A stretch of DNA of 64,000 nucleotides, from positions 45,192,305 to 45,256,304 of the forward strand of contig CM041115.1 in NCBI GenBank assembly GCA_023079485.1, read 5' to 3'. Under the pieces are notes generated by a model. It searched no databases. It worked only from the letters and a program-made list of their open reading frames with translations, and had not been told where the DNA came from. The translations under genes and the position numbers were made by a program. The stretch comes from Archilochus colubris (Eukaryota > Chordata > Aves > Apodiformes > Trochilidae). Position 1 is the stretch's first letter. Each line of letters opens with the position of its first letter. Shown here piece by piece: positions 12,365 to 23,306 of this stretch.

Positions 12365-12384
12365 TGACACTTCCTGAAGTGTCA
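12365..12384. repeat. Palindromic insertion in the CR1 RT
   Basis: TGACACTT (12365-12372), loop CCTG and AAGTGTCA (12377-12384) form a perfect stem. CR1 RT sequence normally runs straight from the Phe-Asp-Thr codons into GTCTCCC, so about 17 bases, including the inverted copy, look inserted. They break the reading frame. Confidence 0.75.
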
Positions 12385-13160
12385 GCATTGTCTCCCTCAG
12401 CATTCTTGGAGCTAAACTGAGGAAGCGTGGCCTGGATGATTGGGCAGTGAGGTGGATTGGGAGCTGGTTGAAGGACAGAAGCTAGAGGGTTGTAGTCAAT
12501 GGGATGGAGTCTAGTTGGAAGTCCGTTTCTAGAGGAGTCCCTCAGGGGTCAGTACTGAGACCAGAACTATTCAATATATTTATTGATGACCTGGATAAGG
12601 GAGCCGAGTGTACATCAGTTTGCTGATGACACAAAACTGGGAGTAGTGGCTGTGCTGTCCAGAAGGCTGTGCTGCCATTCAGAGGGACCTGGACAGGCTG
12701 GAGAGTGGGGCAGGGAGAAATTTAATCAATTACAACAAGGGCAAGTGTAAAGTCTTGCATCTGGTAAAGAACAACCCCAGGTACCACAGGCTGGGGTCTG
12801 AGCTGTTGGAGAGCAGCACAGGGGAAAGGGAACTGGGGGTGCTGGTGGATGAAAGGATGACCGTGAGCCAACAATGTGCCCTGGTGGCCAAGAAGGCCAA
12901 TGGCATCCTGGGGTGCATTAGAAGGGGGGTGTTTAGTTGGTCGAGAGAGGTTCTGCTCCCCCTCTACTCTGCCCTGGTGAGGCCACAACTGGAATATTGT
13001 GTCCAGTTTGCGGCCCCTCAGTTCCAGAAGGACCAGGAGCTTCTTGAAAGGGCCCAGTGCAGAGCGACCAAGATGATTAAGGGATGGAACATCTCCCTTA
13101 TGAGGAAAGATGGAGGGAGCCAGACCTCATCAGCTTGGAGGAGAATGAGGAGTGACCTCA

Positions 13161-13185
13161 TTATAAACATAATCTATGTTTATAA
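13161..13185. repeat. Perfect 11-bp inverted repeat made by a 12-bp insertion
   Basis: TTATAAACATA (13161-13171), spacer ATC, then TATGTTTATAA (13175-13185). The twin CR1 copy at about 4944-4960 has only the right arm, reading CCTCATCTATGTTTATAAATATG across the junction, so the left arm was gained as an inverted copy of its neighbour. The insertion adds four codons and keeps the frame open. Confidence 0.85.
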
Positions 13186-13522
13186 ATATGTAAGGGGCGA
13201 GTGCCAGGAGGACAGAGCCAGGCTCTTCTCTGGGGTGACTAACAACAGGACTAGGGGCAACGGTTATAAACTGGAGCACAGGCAGTTCTGTATAAATATT
13301 AGGAAGAATTTTTTCACTATGAGGGTGACAGAGAACTGGAACAGGCTGCCCACAGAGGTTGTGCAGGAGTCTCCTTTCCTGGAGACATTCAAAACCCACC
13401 TGGATGCATTCCTGTGTGACCTGAGGTAGGTGACCCTGCTCTGGCAGGGGGGTTGGACTAGATGATCTTTTGAGTTCTCTTCCAACCTCTAACTTTCTAC
13501 AATTCTATGATTCTATGATAAT

Positions 13523-13782
13523 GTCTTTAAACTGGAAATGGGTAGATTTAGGTTAGACATCAGGAAGAAATTATTTCTTTTGAGAAGCATAAGACACTGG
13601 AACAAGCTGTCCAGGGAAGTTGTGGCTGCTCCCTCCCTGGAAGTGTTACTGACCAGGTTGGATGGGATTTTGAGCACCCAGTTCTGGTGGGAGGTGTCTT
13701 TGCACACTGTGGGGTGGGTTGGATTTAGATGATCTTTAAGGTCCCTTCCAAGCCAAACCATTGTGTATTACCATGATTCTCC
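13523..13782 (+). mobile_element. CR1 LINE 3' end, different subfamily
   Basis: Directly after the tail of the preceding CR1, a second CR1 3' end reads [26 protein letters not shown] and APSLEVLLTRLDG, which are the last residues of CR1 ORF2. The 3' untranslated part follows (GGATTTAGATGATCTTTAAG, GTCCCTTCCAAGCC) with a decayed tail at 13752-13782. Its sequence differs clearly from the upstream copy, so it is an independent, probably older insertion. Confidence 0.88.
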
Positions 13783-16700
13783 GTCAATTCCACTCAGTTA
13801 TGTTACACTTCATAGAGTGCAGTGAAGTCACTCTTGATTTCCAGACATGTAACTCAGGGCTTGCCTGTACAGGAGAGAGTAATTTAGCTTAAACTTGCCT
13901 GTACATCAATTTGGAGAACCCTGTGCAAAAGATTTTACTTTAATTTAAGGCTGGCTTACACTTTTGTTTTGTTGTGTGCCTTTTTTTTTTTCCCTGGGGA
14001 ACTGTCTCAAGCTCATCTGATATAAAGCACAAATAAACAGGCATCTATTTGGACTTCTGTATTGATTTAACTTATTTGGTATAAAAAAGTAGACCTGTGC
14101 CTTTAGTCTCTGATGAGAATTAGACTCTTGCTTCCCCAAACTTGTTTGCCACTGACTTTCCTTGTTTTGATATAAAAAAGGTGGCCAAACTTTAGGGCAC
14201 ATGCCACTCATACCTGCTTCCATGATATGTTAAGCACAGAAGTGAGCCATAGCTTCTGGGTCACACTACTCTTATGCAGATGGCACAGCAAGTGCTTCCT
14301 ACTTCCCTTAAAACTTGTGCTAACACAGGTAGGAACTATTGCAGCCATCACCTGCATTCATCAGTAATGAATGGCACTGCTGCCCCCAGGCAGACCTGTA
14401 CTTCTGGTTCAGGATACAAGAACACAACCACGATATGCTGAAATAGGAAGAACAGGATTAGAGAGATAACATGCATACAGAGAAAGCCAGGGTTCTGCTC
14501 TGCCTTTGCTGGACTTGGAAGATCATGATCTGGTTGCGTGAAGGAGAAGGATAAGGGTGTGGCTGAAGTCAGAATAAAGTTTTGTGGGTACGTGAATGGA
14601 TGGGAAACGTTAAGTGTGAGCATGCAGCTGCAATCGAATCTTGGAAGACAGGATCATGCAGAAAGAAAACTGAAAAAAAGAGCCATAAATGCAGTTCTTG
14701 TTTTGCATGGTTAGAAAAACACGTGACCCTGGATGTCAGAAGCTGCTGGTGATGACTACATACACACTAACTAGGTTTGGAAAAGCCTGGGCTACAGCAC
14801 TATTATTTCTGCACGGGCATATTTGCAGGTTCTAGTATAGTAATACTTTTATTCAATTTTTGTACATACTCACCTACTATCTATTTTCTATTCTCTGCCA
14901 TAACCATTTTGTCTTGCTTTTCTCTCTGTTTTTTACATTTAGCATTGATCTATTATTTAAATAATGCACTTAATGGCAGGCTCATCATAGCAGCATATTT
15001 TGAATGTTTAAGGGTATTTCACAATGGTTTGCAGAAAATGCTTTACAAAATTAAATTATTTAACAGGTGAATCATATAGGAGCAACTTCCTATTCTCTAA
15101 TCAATGTCTTAAAACCAAGTTTTGCTTAAACATGAATTTTATTTGATTGATGCCTTACTTCAGATTTGACTCAATATACACACACACACATCTACAAACT
15201 CAAAATTTCAAAAGCATTCCATGTGGACTAAATAAATAGAGAATTTTAAAAACTCTTTAAATTTCTCTCTGTAGTCTGGTTTGGAAAGGAAAACCTTCAA
15301 GAGCCTGAAAGTGACATTTGAAAGTTTATTTCATAATAGACCATTAAAAGATGTGATTCCATGGCATCCATGTTACATGCACAAATAGACCATTACAGAA
15401 ACTGTTTCATCATGTATGTGACAGATCACATACATAAACCCAAGAGCACTGGGTCTGCACAAGTATGTATCTATCAGAAATTTTAAAACCCAAAATTTCA
15501 GTATGAATTGTGTACTATACTGATATGAATATCTTTACATATAATGTATGTAAACATATAACATTCATATATGTATAATACATACAGTAATTAACATTTT
15601 ATTCTATACATGCAAAAATTATTGATATATGTAGAAAACCTATGGAAAATATGTAGAAACTATCCAGATTTATAATATAAAACAGTGGAAAGAATTGGAA
15701 TTGGTGATCAAAACCTCTTACTTTTATATGCATTGAAATATTCACAGTCTGGAACTGAATTAACTAGTAAAATTAATTTATGTGGTCAAAACAAATCAAA
15801 GTTGCGACACAGTTAAGGTATGAAAATAACTGAAAAACAGCCCTACCCTTTCAAAAAAGCAAAGAAAAAATCCTTCCCTTGTTATATGTCACTGGCATAA
15901 CTTCATTGACAATAATGCCTTGATCTGTGTGTACTGATTTCACAAACCTGTGTTACAACTTTTTGCCACTACAGTGACAACAAAGCTAGGCAATCTCTTA
16001 CAATGAGACATAAAAATTAAACAAAATCTCAGTCTTTACTTTAGCACCGTTCTTCAGATTGTACAGGTTCTGAATGAAGGAGCTTTAATGAATCAGCTTT
16101 AATGAAGGATTATCCTTGGCCTTCAGCCATCCTCCTTTGTGTCCATAGCATTTTGATGTGCCTGATGCAAGAGCTGGAAGAAAACTTGATTGAATTAAAC
16201 TCTACTCCAGCTCTTCCAGTCTGTTCGACAGCTCTGTCAATACCTGTCACCTGATTATAGGGTACCTCTGTCCATTGGGTTGCAACCATTAACCTAAAAT
16301 TAAGCACACATCTCTGTGTTCTCTTGAATATCCACATTCAAGGATTCCTAAACTGGATTATAATTAAATACAAAAGTACATCATAAAACCCAATAAAACC
16401 CTGCATTTATAAACCATTCATTAATGTTGTTTTCACCTTCCTGTCACAAGGGATGCTTAGCTCAATTTCACAGCTGTGCTTACATCTGCATCAGTTTCTG
16501 AAGTCACTGAAATGTGTGTCACTGTCTGTGTTCAATAGTAAACATGGCCCCTAGCCAATAACAACTCTAACCTCCTTTATGACAGACAATAAACGGTTTT
16601 TAATCCTGTTTTTGCATAAGTTAAACATCCTTTTATATAAACTAGAAATTCTGAAGAAATACATTCTAAAGTACTTCTCATCATACATCAATTACTTATC

Positions 16701-17380
16701 TCAATTGTAGGCACCTTTCCTCAACCTCCCACATACAACTCAAAAATAACTGCAGTTTACAGCAGATGTGGAATGAGGACTTTGAGAAACAGACCATGCA
16801 CTGTCATTCTTGAACATCGCTGAGAATCTAGATTAGTAATTTGTGTTCCGTGTCCAATTCTACCAAAGGCTCCTTTTATGATCTTGGGCATGTGCTTATG
16901 TTTTCTGTTCAGTTATTCATGTACAGAAGGGACATAAGCCAGCTTTTCGTTCTGTTAGTGTTGTAAAGTTTGAACATCTGTGGTATTCAAATACTACATT
17001 AAGAAATACTTAAACATGCAAGAAGACAAGCAGATAAATTATCAAGCTATGGTGGCCGCAGTTCAGAACAATCCTCACAGTAGGAGGATCTCAGTGTCTG
17101 AGCAGAAATTCATGGAAGAGAAATTATTACCTTCACAGCAAGGAGATTAATATATCGCAGGCTAATCAAGCCTTTTACAACGACCCAAAAAAGCATTCCT
17201 GCCCTCTGTACAGTAACTCCATCGAAGCTTTGAAAGTTCCACTTGCTATTTCCACTGAGTGCCTAAGCAACCTCCCTAAGCAAACAAGCACAAGACAGAA
17301 ACTAGACTACTTTCCATTCTAATATTTCGTTGGGAAAAAAATACTGAAATCCTACCTAGCCAAATCTGTACAGCAAGGAC
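13783..17380. other. Intergenic AT-rich stretch, no gene seen
   Basis: I see no recognisable gene or transposon. There is a short CA run near 15174-15190 and a very AT-rich, TATATG-rich low-complexity patch at about 15530-15670. Open frames are short. Confidence 0.55.
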
Positions 17381-17624
17381 CCCAAGCACTGCAGAATACA
17401 ACGCAGGAAATACGACCACCTCCTATAACCCGAGGCGACTTTCACTTTGCGGCTCACTGCAACCCCAGAGTTTTCGGCCCGGCTGCGGAGATGACACCAG
17501 CCGTAGCATCGGTACGGACGAACCGGGAGATGGAGAGGGGGTGTGTTCCTAGCTCTCGGCCCACGGACCCTCAAGCCCCCGACGCCCCTCAGGCAACCGC
17601 TGCCACCCGTCCCGTCGCCCTCCA

Positions 17625-17714
17625 CATCCATCCATCCATCCATCCATCCATCCATCCATCCATCCATCCATCCATCCATCCATCCATCCATCCATCCATG
17701 CGTCCATCCATCCC
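17625..17714. repeat. (CATC)n microsatellite
   Basis: About 75 bases of pure CATC repeat run to 17699, then one interruption (ATGCGTCC) and three further degenerate units. All frames stay open, and translate as Ile-His-Pro-Ser repeats on plus and Gly-Trp-Met-Asp repeats on minus. This inflates apparent reading frames in the island. A pure run of this length is expected to vary in length between individuals. Confidence 0.97.
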
Positions 17715-18299
17715 ATTCACCGATACAAGGCGGCAGAGCCCGCCCGGCGGCGGGAAGGGAGGGGCCACCCACGGCCGGGCCCCCACAGCTCCCCTCCCAG
17801 TGACGACGCAGAGGTCCCTGACACCGGCGGGCCCGCATCGGCTGGGCACCCCGGCCGAGGCTCTCGGCCCGTCCCCCGTACTCCTAGGCAGGCGTTGGCT
17901 GCCGGGGATGGGACGTCCCAGCCCGCCCCTCGCAGCCCCGACACCTACCCACACCATCCCAGAGACCGACGCCAGGGGAGTGGCGAGGGAGCGGCCCGTC
18001 CTCTCCCTCCGCAGCTCCGCGCCTGCTGCAGCCCCTGAAATGGCTGAACAAAGGGAACGCGGCTCCGCCGCCACCGCCCCGCCGATTGGCTGAGGGGCGG
18101 GAGGGGGGCGGGGCTCGGCGCGGGGGCAGGGCGGGGGCGCCACGGGCCCGTCACCTTGGCAACGGCGGCCTCGGCTGGGGCTCGTGTCCGTGCGTGTGAT
18201 GGAGACGGCAGCGAAATGGCCGCCCGGCCCCACCCAGCCGCTCACCCCCGGGGCCGGATGCCGCTCTCTGCCTCTCCCCGGCTCCCACGCAGAACGGCG

Positions 18300-18339
18300 C
18301 TGCTCCCTGCTCCCTTCTCCCTGCTCCCTGCTCCCTCGC
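18300..18339. repeat. CTCCCTG-type minisatellite
   Basis: About five imperfect 7-base units (GCTCCCT, with one TTCTCCCT variant) lie in tandem inside the CpG island. The opposite strand is purine-rich. Confidence 0.8.
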
Positions 18340-18771
18340 GGCCGTCTGCTGCAGGTGCACGCACGCTGGCTTCGTGCCCGCGCAGTGCTTCCCGCAGGGA
18401 TCCCCCTGCGGCCTGGCGAGACATCCACCTTGCTCAGATGCACCGTTTCATCCGACCCCTTCCCACAACGTCCCTCAAAGAGGCACAAATGGGAAGGGCC
18501 ACGTTCCCCTCTGGCACCACCCCCTCCCACAGGGATCTGTCTTCCCTCATCAGTAGCACAAAAGGGCTCCTCACAGATGCTCTCCCCCTGGGCAGGCTCC
18601 CCAGGCTGCTTCTCCCCACGCCCTCCTACTCTTCCCCATGCCAGCAAAAGCAGAGAGCTGCCCGGGCTCCACAGAGGTGGCTGACAGGCATGTCAAAATC
18701 ATAAAAATGAGGCCAAGGTCTAAGCAGCAAAAGGCTCAGCACCCTGGATTTCATCTTGACACGAGTGCACA

Positions 18772-18905
18772 TCCAGGGGCTGCTCTGGTGAAACCCCATC
18801 TTGAGTACTGCATCCAAACTTGGAGTTCTTCATCACAGGAAAGACAGGTTGGAGGAGGTGATGCTTCCCTCTGCTCTTGTGAGATCCCACTGGGATCCCT
18901 ACCCA
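18772..18905 (+). mobile_element. CR1 LINE internal fragment
   Basis: A short fragment at the right edge of the CpG island reads LVKPHLEYCIQTWSSS, matching the CR1 ORF2 motif usually written LVRPHLEYCIQFWSP. A diverged continuation carries a second partial PSALVRSH-like stretch. No 3' tail is visible, so both ends are lost. Confidence 0.7.
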
Positions 18906-21900
18906 CACAGTCCAATTAAATACCTGTTGTTTTTCTCAAGTAGTATTTTATTGCATAATGTTCAGAGCAGATTGTATTGTACTTATAGGCAGCATTTAGC
19001 TACACTACACTGCATTACATCTTACACATGCAGTAATCGTATCTCATAAAAAAATCCAACCTCTCAGCTAACATGAAAGTAGGTACATGGGACTCAAGTC
19101 TTACACCTCAGCTTGCCCAAGTACAGAGACGTAAGACCTATAGCTTACCTCCAGCTTTGGAGATGTACATGCCATAGCCATATACGTATTAATACACATA
19201 TTAGCCATGGCTAATAGCAGGCAAGGTGCCAGAGCACTAGGATAGGATGCAAATGTGTTTGTTGCAGTTGCTGTAGCTAAGAAAAAGGATGTGAGATAAA
19301 AAACCTTGAGTTTTACACTGAAAACCTAAAACTTGACCAGTCAGAGCAAAAGCTGCTGGCAGAAAATTAAAATTGTTCAGTAATGCTACATAATACTGAA
19401 AGAAACAGAGCAGATATTCCAATCAACAACAAGTTAAACTACAGCAATAGAAGTATATCAACAATATATTTGAACAGTATAAGGTGTTTGTTTTATGTGG
19501 TGATACGTGGCAAACATTAACAAGTTGTGCATTTACATAAGCAATATTTGCCTATCAGCTTTTTAACTTTTTACATTTAATGACAAAACCCAAGGTGGAA
19601 CATCTAAAATACACATACTGCAAATCCAGCAGGTACTTCACATCTTGAGAACCAGAGCTTTCACACTTCTATAGTTCATTCACAAAAGATACCAAAATTA
19701 ATTTCCTGTGACATGAGTCCTGTCCTCCTTTCTTCCTGACATGATGCTTTGTGATTCTGATGTCTACCTGGATGCCCAGTCCTCTGCTATTCTTTTCTTA
19801 ACAATTTTCAACAATTTTTGGTCAGCTACAGTCAAATCTAACTGAGAAGTGGACATATATGGAAGGTGTCAAAGTTCAAGTGTTGTGACAAGTAGCAGGG
19901 AGCCAGGTGGAGGAGAGGGACTGTACTAATAAGGACATGTTGGAAAGGGTAGAAGGAAGATTCTGAGTGTTTGATAGGCTACCAGTTTATTGTACCAACG
20001 TACTGACTAGTCTTTATAACAGGACTTATAATCCTGGTTTTGGCCCTGCTGTCATTAGGAGTTCATTTTAGCACAGAAGGTTTAGTGGAATGGGGAGAAC
20101 TGAAAATACTCAGGTTATGGTGCATGTCCTGTACGTACGATAGGTATTTTAAAACAGTTCATAATACAAGAGAGATACAAAAGTGGCATAAGCAACTACT
20201 TAGGTATTCCTGCTAAAAGTGATAGGGAAGACACTGTGTACACGTTACACTTGTATTTCACAACCTCCAATTGCACAACAACTTTTTTGGTGACTACACA
20301 CAATCAAAATGATCCAAGACCACTGTGTCCATTCTCATCCTTTCACTGGCTAGAGAAAAGGAGATGAAAGAATGAAAGGTGAGAGTTACTTTTGCTGACC
20401 TTTATTGAGATTCAGGGTAAATACAGAATAATAACTTCCCAACAACCTTTCTAAGATTTATCTGTTTTAATAAAATTACATTTTAAAATAAAGCAATGCA
20501 TATTCAGTCAGCTAGACTCCATTAAAATGAACCCTCAGGCTTGACTGACCAGTCTGCTGTACCTAAACAAGGCCAATGAGACTATATGCTATATTTCTTT
20601 TTGCTCTAGTGATAGACATCACAATAAATAATTTCTGCTTTCCACACATTTCCACACATTCTCAATATCAATTAAAGATGTCAACCAAAAACATCTGTGC
20701 AAAGGAAGGTTCTTTCCTGGCAGTCCTGTTCAGGTGGTACTGTTGTTCTATCAAAAACACGTGAAAGAAACGGGTACTTGAAAAACCAATTTTGTCTCCA
20801 TGTTTGTATATGAGCGCTGTAGTCACTTGTGGTGAGGCACATGGGTACTAAACACAGCATAGCCTTGACATCCATGAGCTATCTTTCCTGTTTTCTCAGG
20901 CATTCTGCTGCTTCCTCAGCAGAGTAGGTTTTCCTGAGAAAGCCAAAGTTCTGCGCAAGACAGTCCCTGAGGTTATTTGGAACCAGCTTAATCATCTTTA
21001 CATTGCACTAGGTGGTGCAAGATACAGCTATACATTTAATGTATTTATGTTATTTTTTAGGAATGGATTTAATTAAATTACTTGTGCTGTCATTTGCTAT
21101 GCTAATTAATTGCCTGGATCATCTGGATGCAAGAGATGTTTTCTTAGTTAGAAGGGAAGTTGTGCAGTTCCCATGCAAATTTGTTCTCTAGCTTCTAGAG
21201 AATAACTTAGCTGAATTATTGGTTTGTTCAACAAAGCAGTAAGATAAAATCTGAGGTGGTGAGTGGATGGTGAATTGGTATGCTGTGATTGCTCCAGTTT
21301 CTTGTCTTTTATTAACAAGTAAGTGTAAATTTATGATAGAACAGAACCTTGAAATTAATGTAGAGGTCTTGTGACATTTGTCTGAATTTACAAATTTCAA
21401 AACAACAGGTAGAAGAGGTGTTACTGTCCAATTTCATTTAGTGAGATGTCAACTTAGATAGTGATTGACTGTATTTAAATGTTAGTATTGCTGCTTTAGT
21501 GACCATCAAAGTCAGGAGAAAAACAAAAGCATGACTGGAAAATCATTACTTAGTAGCTGGGATATTTATTCTTGCTTGATGTTGGTGGACTTGTCAGAGT
21601 ACTAGCAGTTACTGTATTCCCTAAACAACAAATAACTGCAGGAAGAAACCTAGCAGAAAATGGGAAATTTGACAGAAAACTGCTGTTCTGAAAAGGAAGA
21701 ACGAAGGGCAAACGTGAGCATTTAGATGAATGCATTGTTTTTGAGGCATTAAGAAGAGTAAGACACATGCATGGATAGACAGACTGAAGGAAGGAAAGAT
21801 TTTAGTAGTTAATGAAATATATATTTGTGTACAGTTTATTATCCTATTTAAAAAATAGCAGGATTTGATCAACAGTATGTGGTTTACACCTTTTTTGAAG

Positions 21901-22518
21901 CATGATATGTGAAAACAAAGTAAAATAAATAACTTGGCAAGACTGGTCACTAGCTACAATAGAGTAGTAAGTAGTGGTGCTGCTTTGATGGTAATAGGAC
22001 AAATTAATTAATTTAATTGAAAATATAAATTGATGCCATAGGAAAAAAATCCATTTGCCTTCAGCAAAATTACTAACTTAACTAGTTTCTGGTCTACAAG
22101 AATACGAAAATACCACTGTATTTCTTTTTTTGTGAAGTTCATGAACTATCTCGATTCAGCTGGAGAGACTTGAAGAACTCACTGTTAACAGAAATGACAT
22201 ATGAACTTTTAATATTTGGTTCACTGCCTGTAAGAATTGATCCATATTTTTCTAAGCTAGAAAATATATTTTCAACTATATACAGGAAAGGTGGTGTTTG
22301 GTGTTAGCTGTTGAGATCTGGTTAAAGTTAGTTTCTATGACATATTGATACAAAGGAATAAGCTACCTTCCTAAAGGTTTTGATTCACAACTGAAGATAA
22401 ATTTAGCAGTGGCAACTAAAGCTGTTGTTGTCTAAAGCAATCTACACCAGCTATTTCTTTGAGATTAGTTATAGGATACGAAGTACATTTTAAGTGGAAT
22501 TAAAAATATAAATGCTCT
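18906..22518. other. Intergenic AT-rich stretch, no gene seen
   Basis: No gene, RNA gene or recognised repeat was found. A short direct repeat of TTTCCACACA occurs at about 20639-20660. Open frames are short and without domains. Confidence 0.55.
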
Positions 22519-22523
22519 GTAGT

Positions 22524-23301
22524 TGTCAGAAGTTTAACACTGGGCCAGCAATTAACTGATGACAGATGCTCTCTATTAATCCCCCCCTTCTCCCTGATAA
22601 AGAAAGGAGAGAGATAAGGGAGAGAGACTTATGTGTTGGAAACTACACTACACAGCTTTAATGAAACAGTAATGATAAAAAAAGGAAAAAAAATATTACA
22701 TACATACAGATATACAGAAAAACAATATCAGGTTTCTCTTCCCTTTCTCCCCAGTAACAAGTCACAACTGAGGCTGCAGGGCAGCCCTGGGAAAGTCCAG
22801 GCTGGACTCCTGGAGTCAACAGCAGTCAGGACCTGGAGGCAGGAACACACAGATTCAGGCTGGCAGGGATCAGGACCATAGGCAGATGAATGGACGGAAT
22901 CCTCCCAGGATGCCAAAGAAAGCAGGAAGAGACAAAGAAGGGCTGAAGGGAAGCTTGACCCTTGTGATCCCTCAAATTTATACTGACTATGACACATATA
23001 TTCTGTCTGGTCAATTTTGGTCACCTACTTGGTCCACTCCTCCCTAAAGGAGAGTTGCAGGTGTGACTTCTTGAGTCCTTTCCTCTTTCCAGAGCACAAG
23101 ATGTTCCTCAGAGCAGTGGCCTTGGTTCTGCAGATCATTCTCTAGCCATAACTACAAAATTGAGTGCCATCAGTCCTAGAAGCAGACACTGACTGAGATA
23201 CTTGCTATTAATTTCAGCAAGTGCAGCTACTTAGAAAAGACTCAGCTGGAAGCAAAATTACAAGACAGAAAATTAGCTCTATCTTGGCCCAAACTAGGAC
23301 A
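22524..23301 (-). mobile_element. Solo LTR of an avian endogenous retrovirus
   Basis: On the minus strand the element starts TGTCCTAGTTTGGGCCAAGA (23301-23282) and ends TGTTAAACTTCTGACA (22539-22524), giving the TG...CA ends of an LTR. It has a TATAAA on minus at 22982-22977 and an ATTAAA polyadenylation signal at 22662-22657. A flanking 5-bp target-site duplication is visible with one mismatch: GTAGT at 22519-22523 and GTATT at 23302-23306. Length is about 778 bp. No gag, pol or env sequence flanks it, so this is a solo LTR left by recombination. The end sequences resemble the ERVL-type LTRs common in birds; the family name is not certain. Confidence 0.8.
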
Positions 23302-23306
23302 GTATT

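Larger units (their letters stand above)
12310..13522 (+). mobile_element. CR1 LINE, 5'-truncated copy 2 (RT and 3' end)
   Basis: This copy is longer than the one at 4267-5298. It starts at the conserved RT block read as DVVYLDFRKEFDT (about 12335-12370), where CR1 proteins normally have DVVYLDFSKAFDT. It continues through GVPQGSVL, the DDTKLG block and an open frame from 12755 to 13429 with [28 protein letters not shown] and NWNRLP. The tail is GATGATCTTT followed by ATTCTATGATTCTATGAT (13501-13518). It shares with copy 1 a one-base gain between the FADD block and AAIQRDL. It differs by a 5-base deletion just before the FADD codons and by a 12-base insertion at about 13161-13172. Two short perfect palindromes lie inside it (12365-12384 and 13161-13185). 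Confidence 0.93.
17381..18650. promoter_or_regulatory. Second CpG island, probable promoter of an unassigned transcript
   Basis: An abrupt GC- and CpG-rich block sits inside AT-rich DNA, about 17 kb upstream of TNPO1. Its core (18040-18230) holds an inverted CCAAT box ATTGG at 18085-18089, several GC boxes (GGGGCGGGG near 18104-18114), CCTTGGCAAC at 18154-18163 (an RFX/X-box half-site on the minus strand) and AAATGGCCGCC near 18215, which resembles a YY1 site. No TATA box is visible. Possible splice donors are CTGCAG|GTGCAC on the plus strand near 18354 and TAG|GTAGGA on the minus strand near 17355. The long open frames on both strands (up to 352 codons on the minus strand) come from GC bias and match no protein I recognise. 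The element could drive a lncRNA or the distant 5' exon of a gene off the window. Confidence 0.6.

Noticed and set aside
17589..18647. A 352-codon open frame on the minus strand in the second CpG island
   Set aside because: The frame is open because of GC bias and the (CATC)n repeat, which is open in every frame. The translation is Arg/Gly/Pro-rich without any recognisable domain, and overlapping frames on the other strand are equally long.
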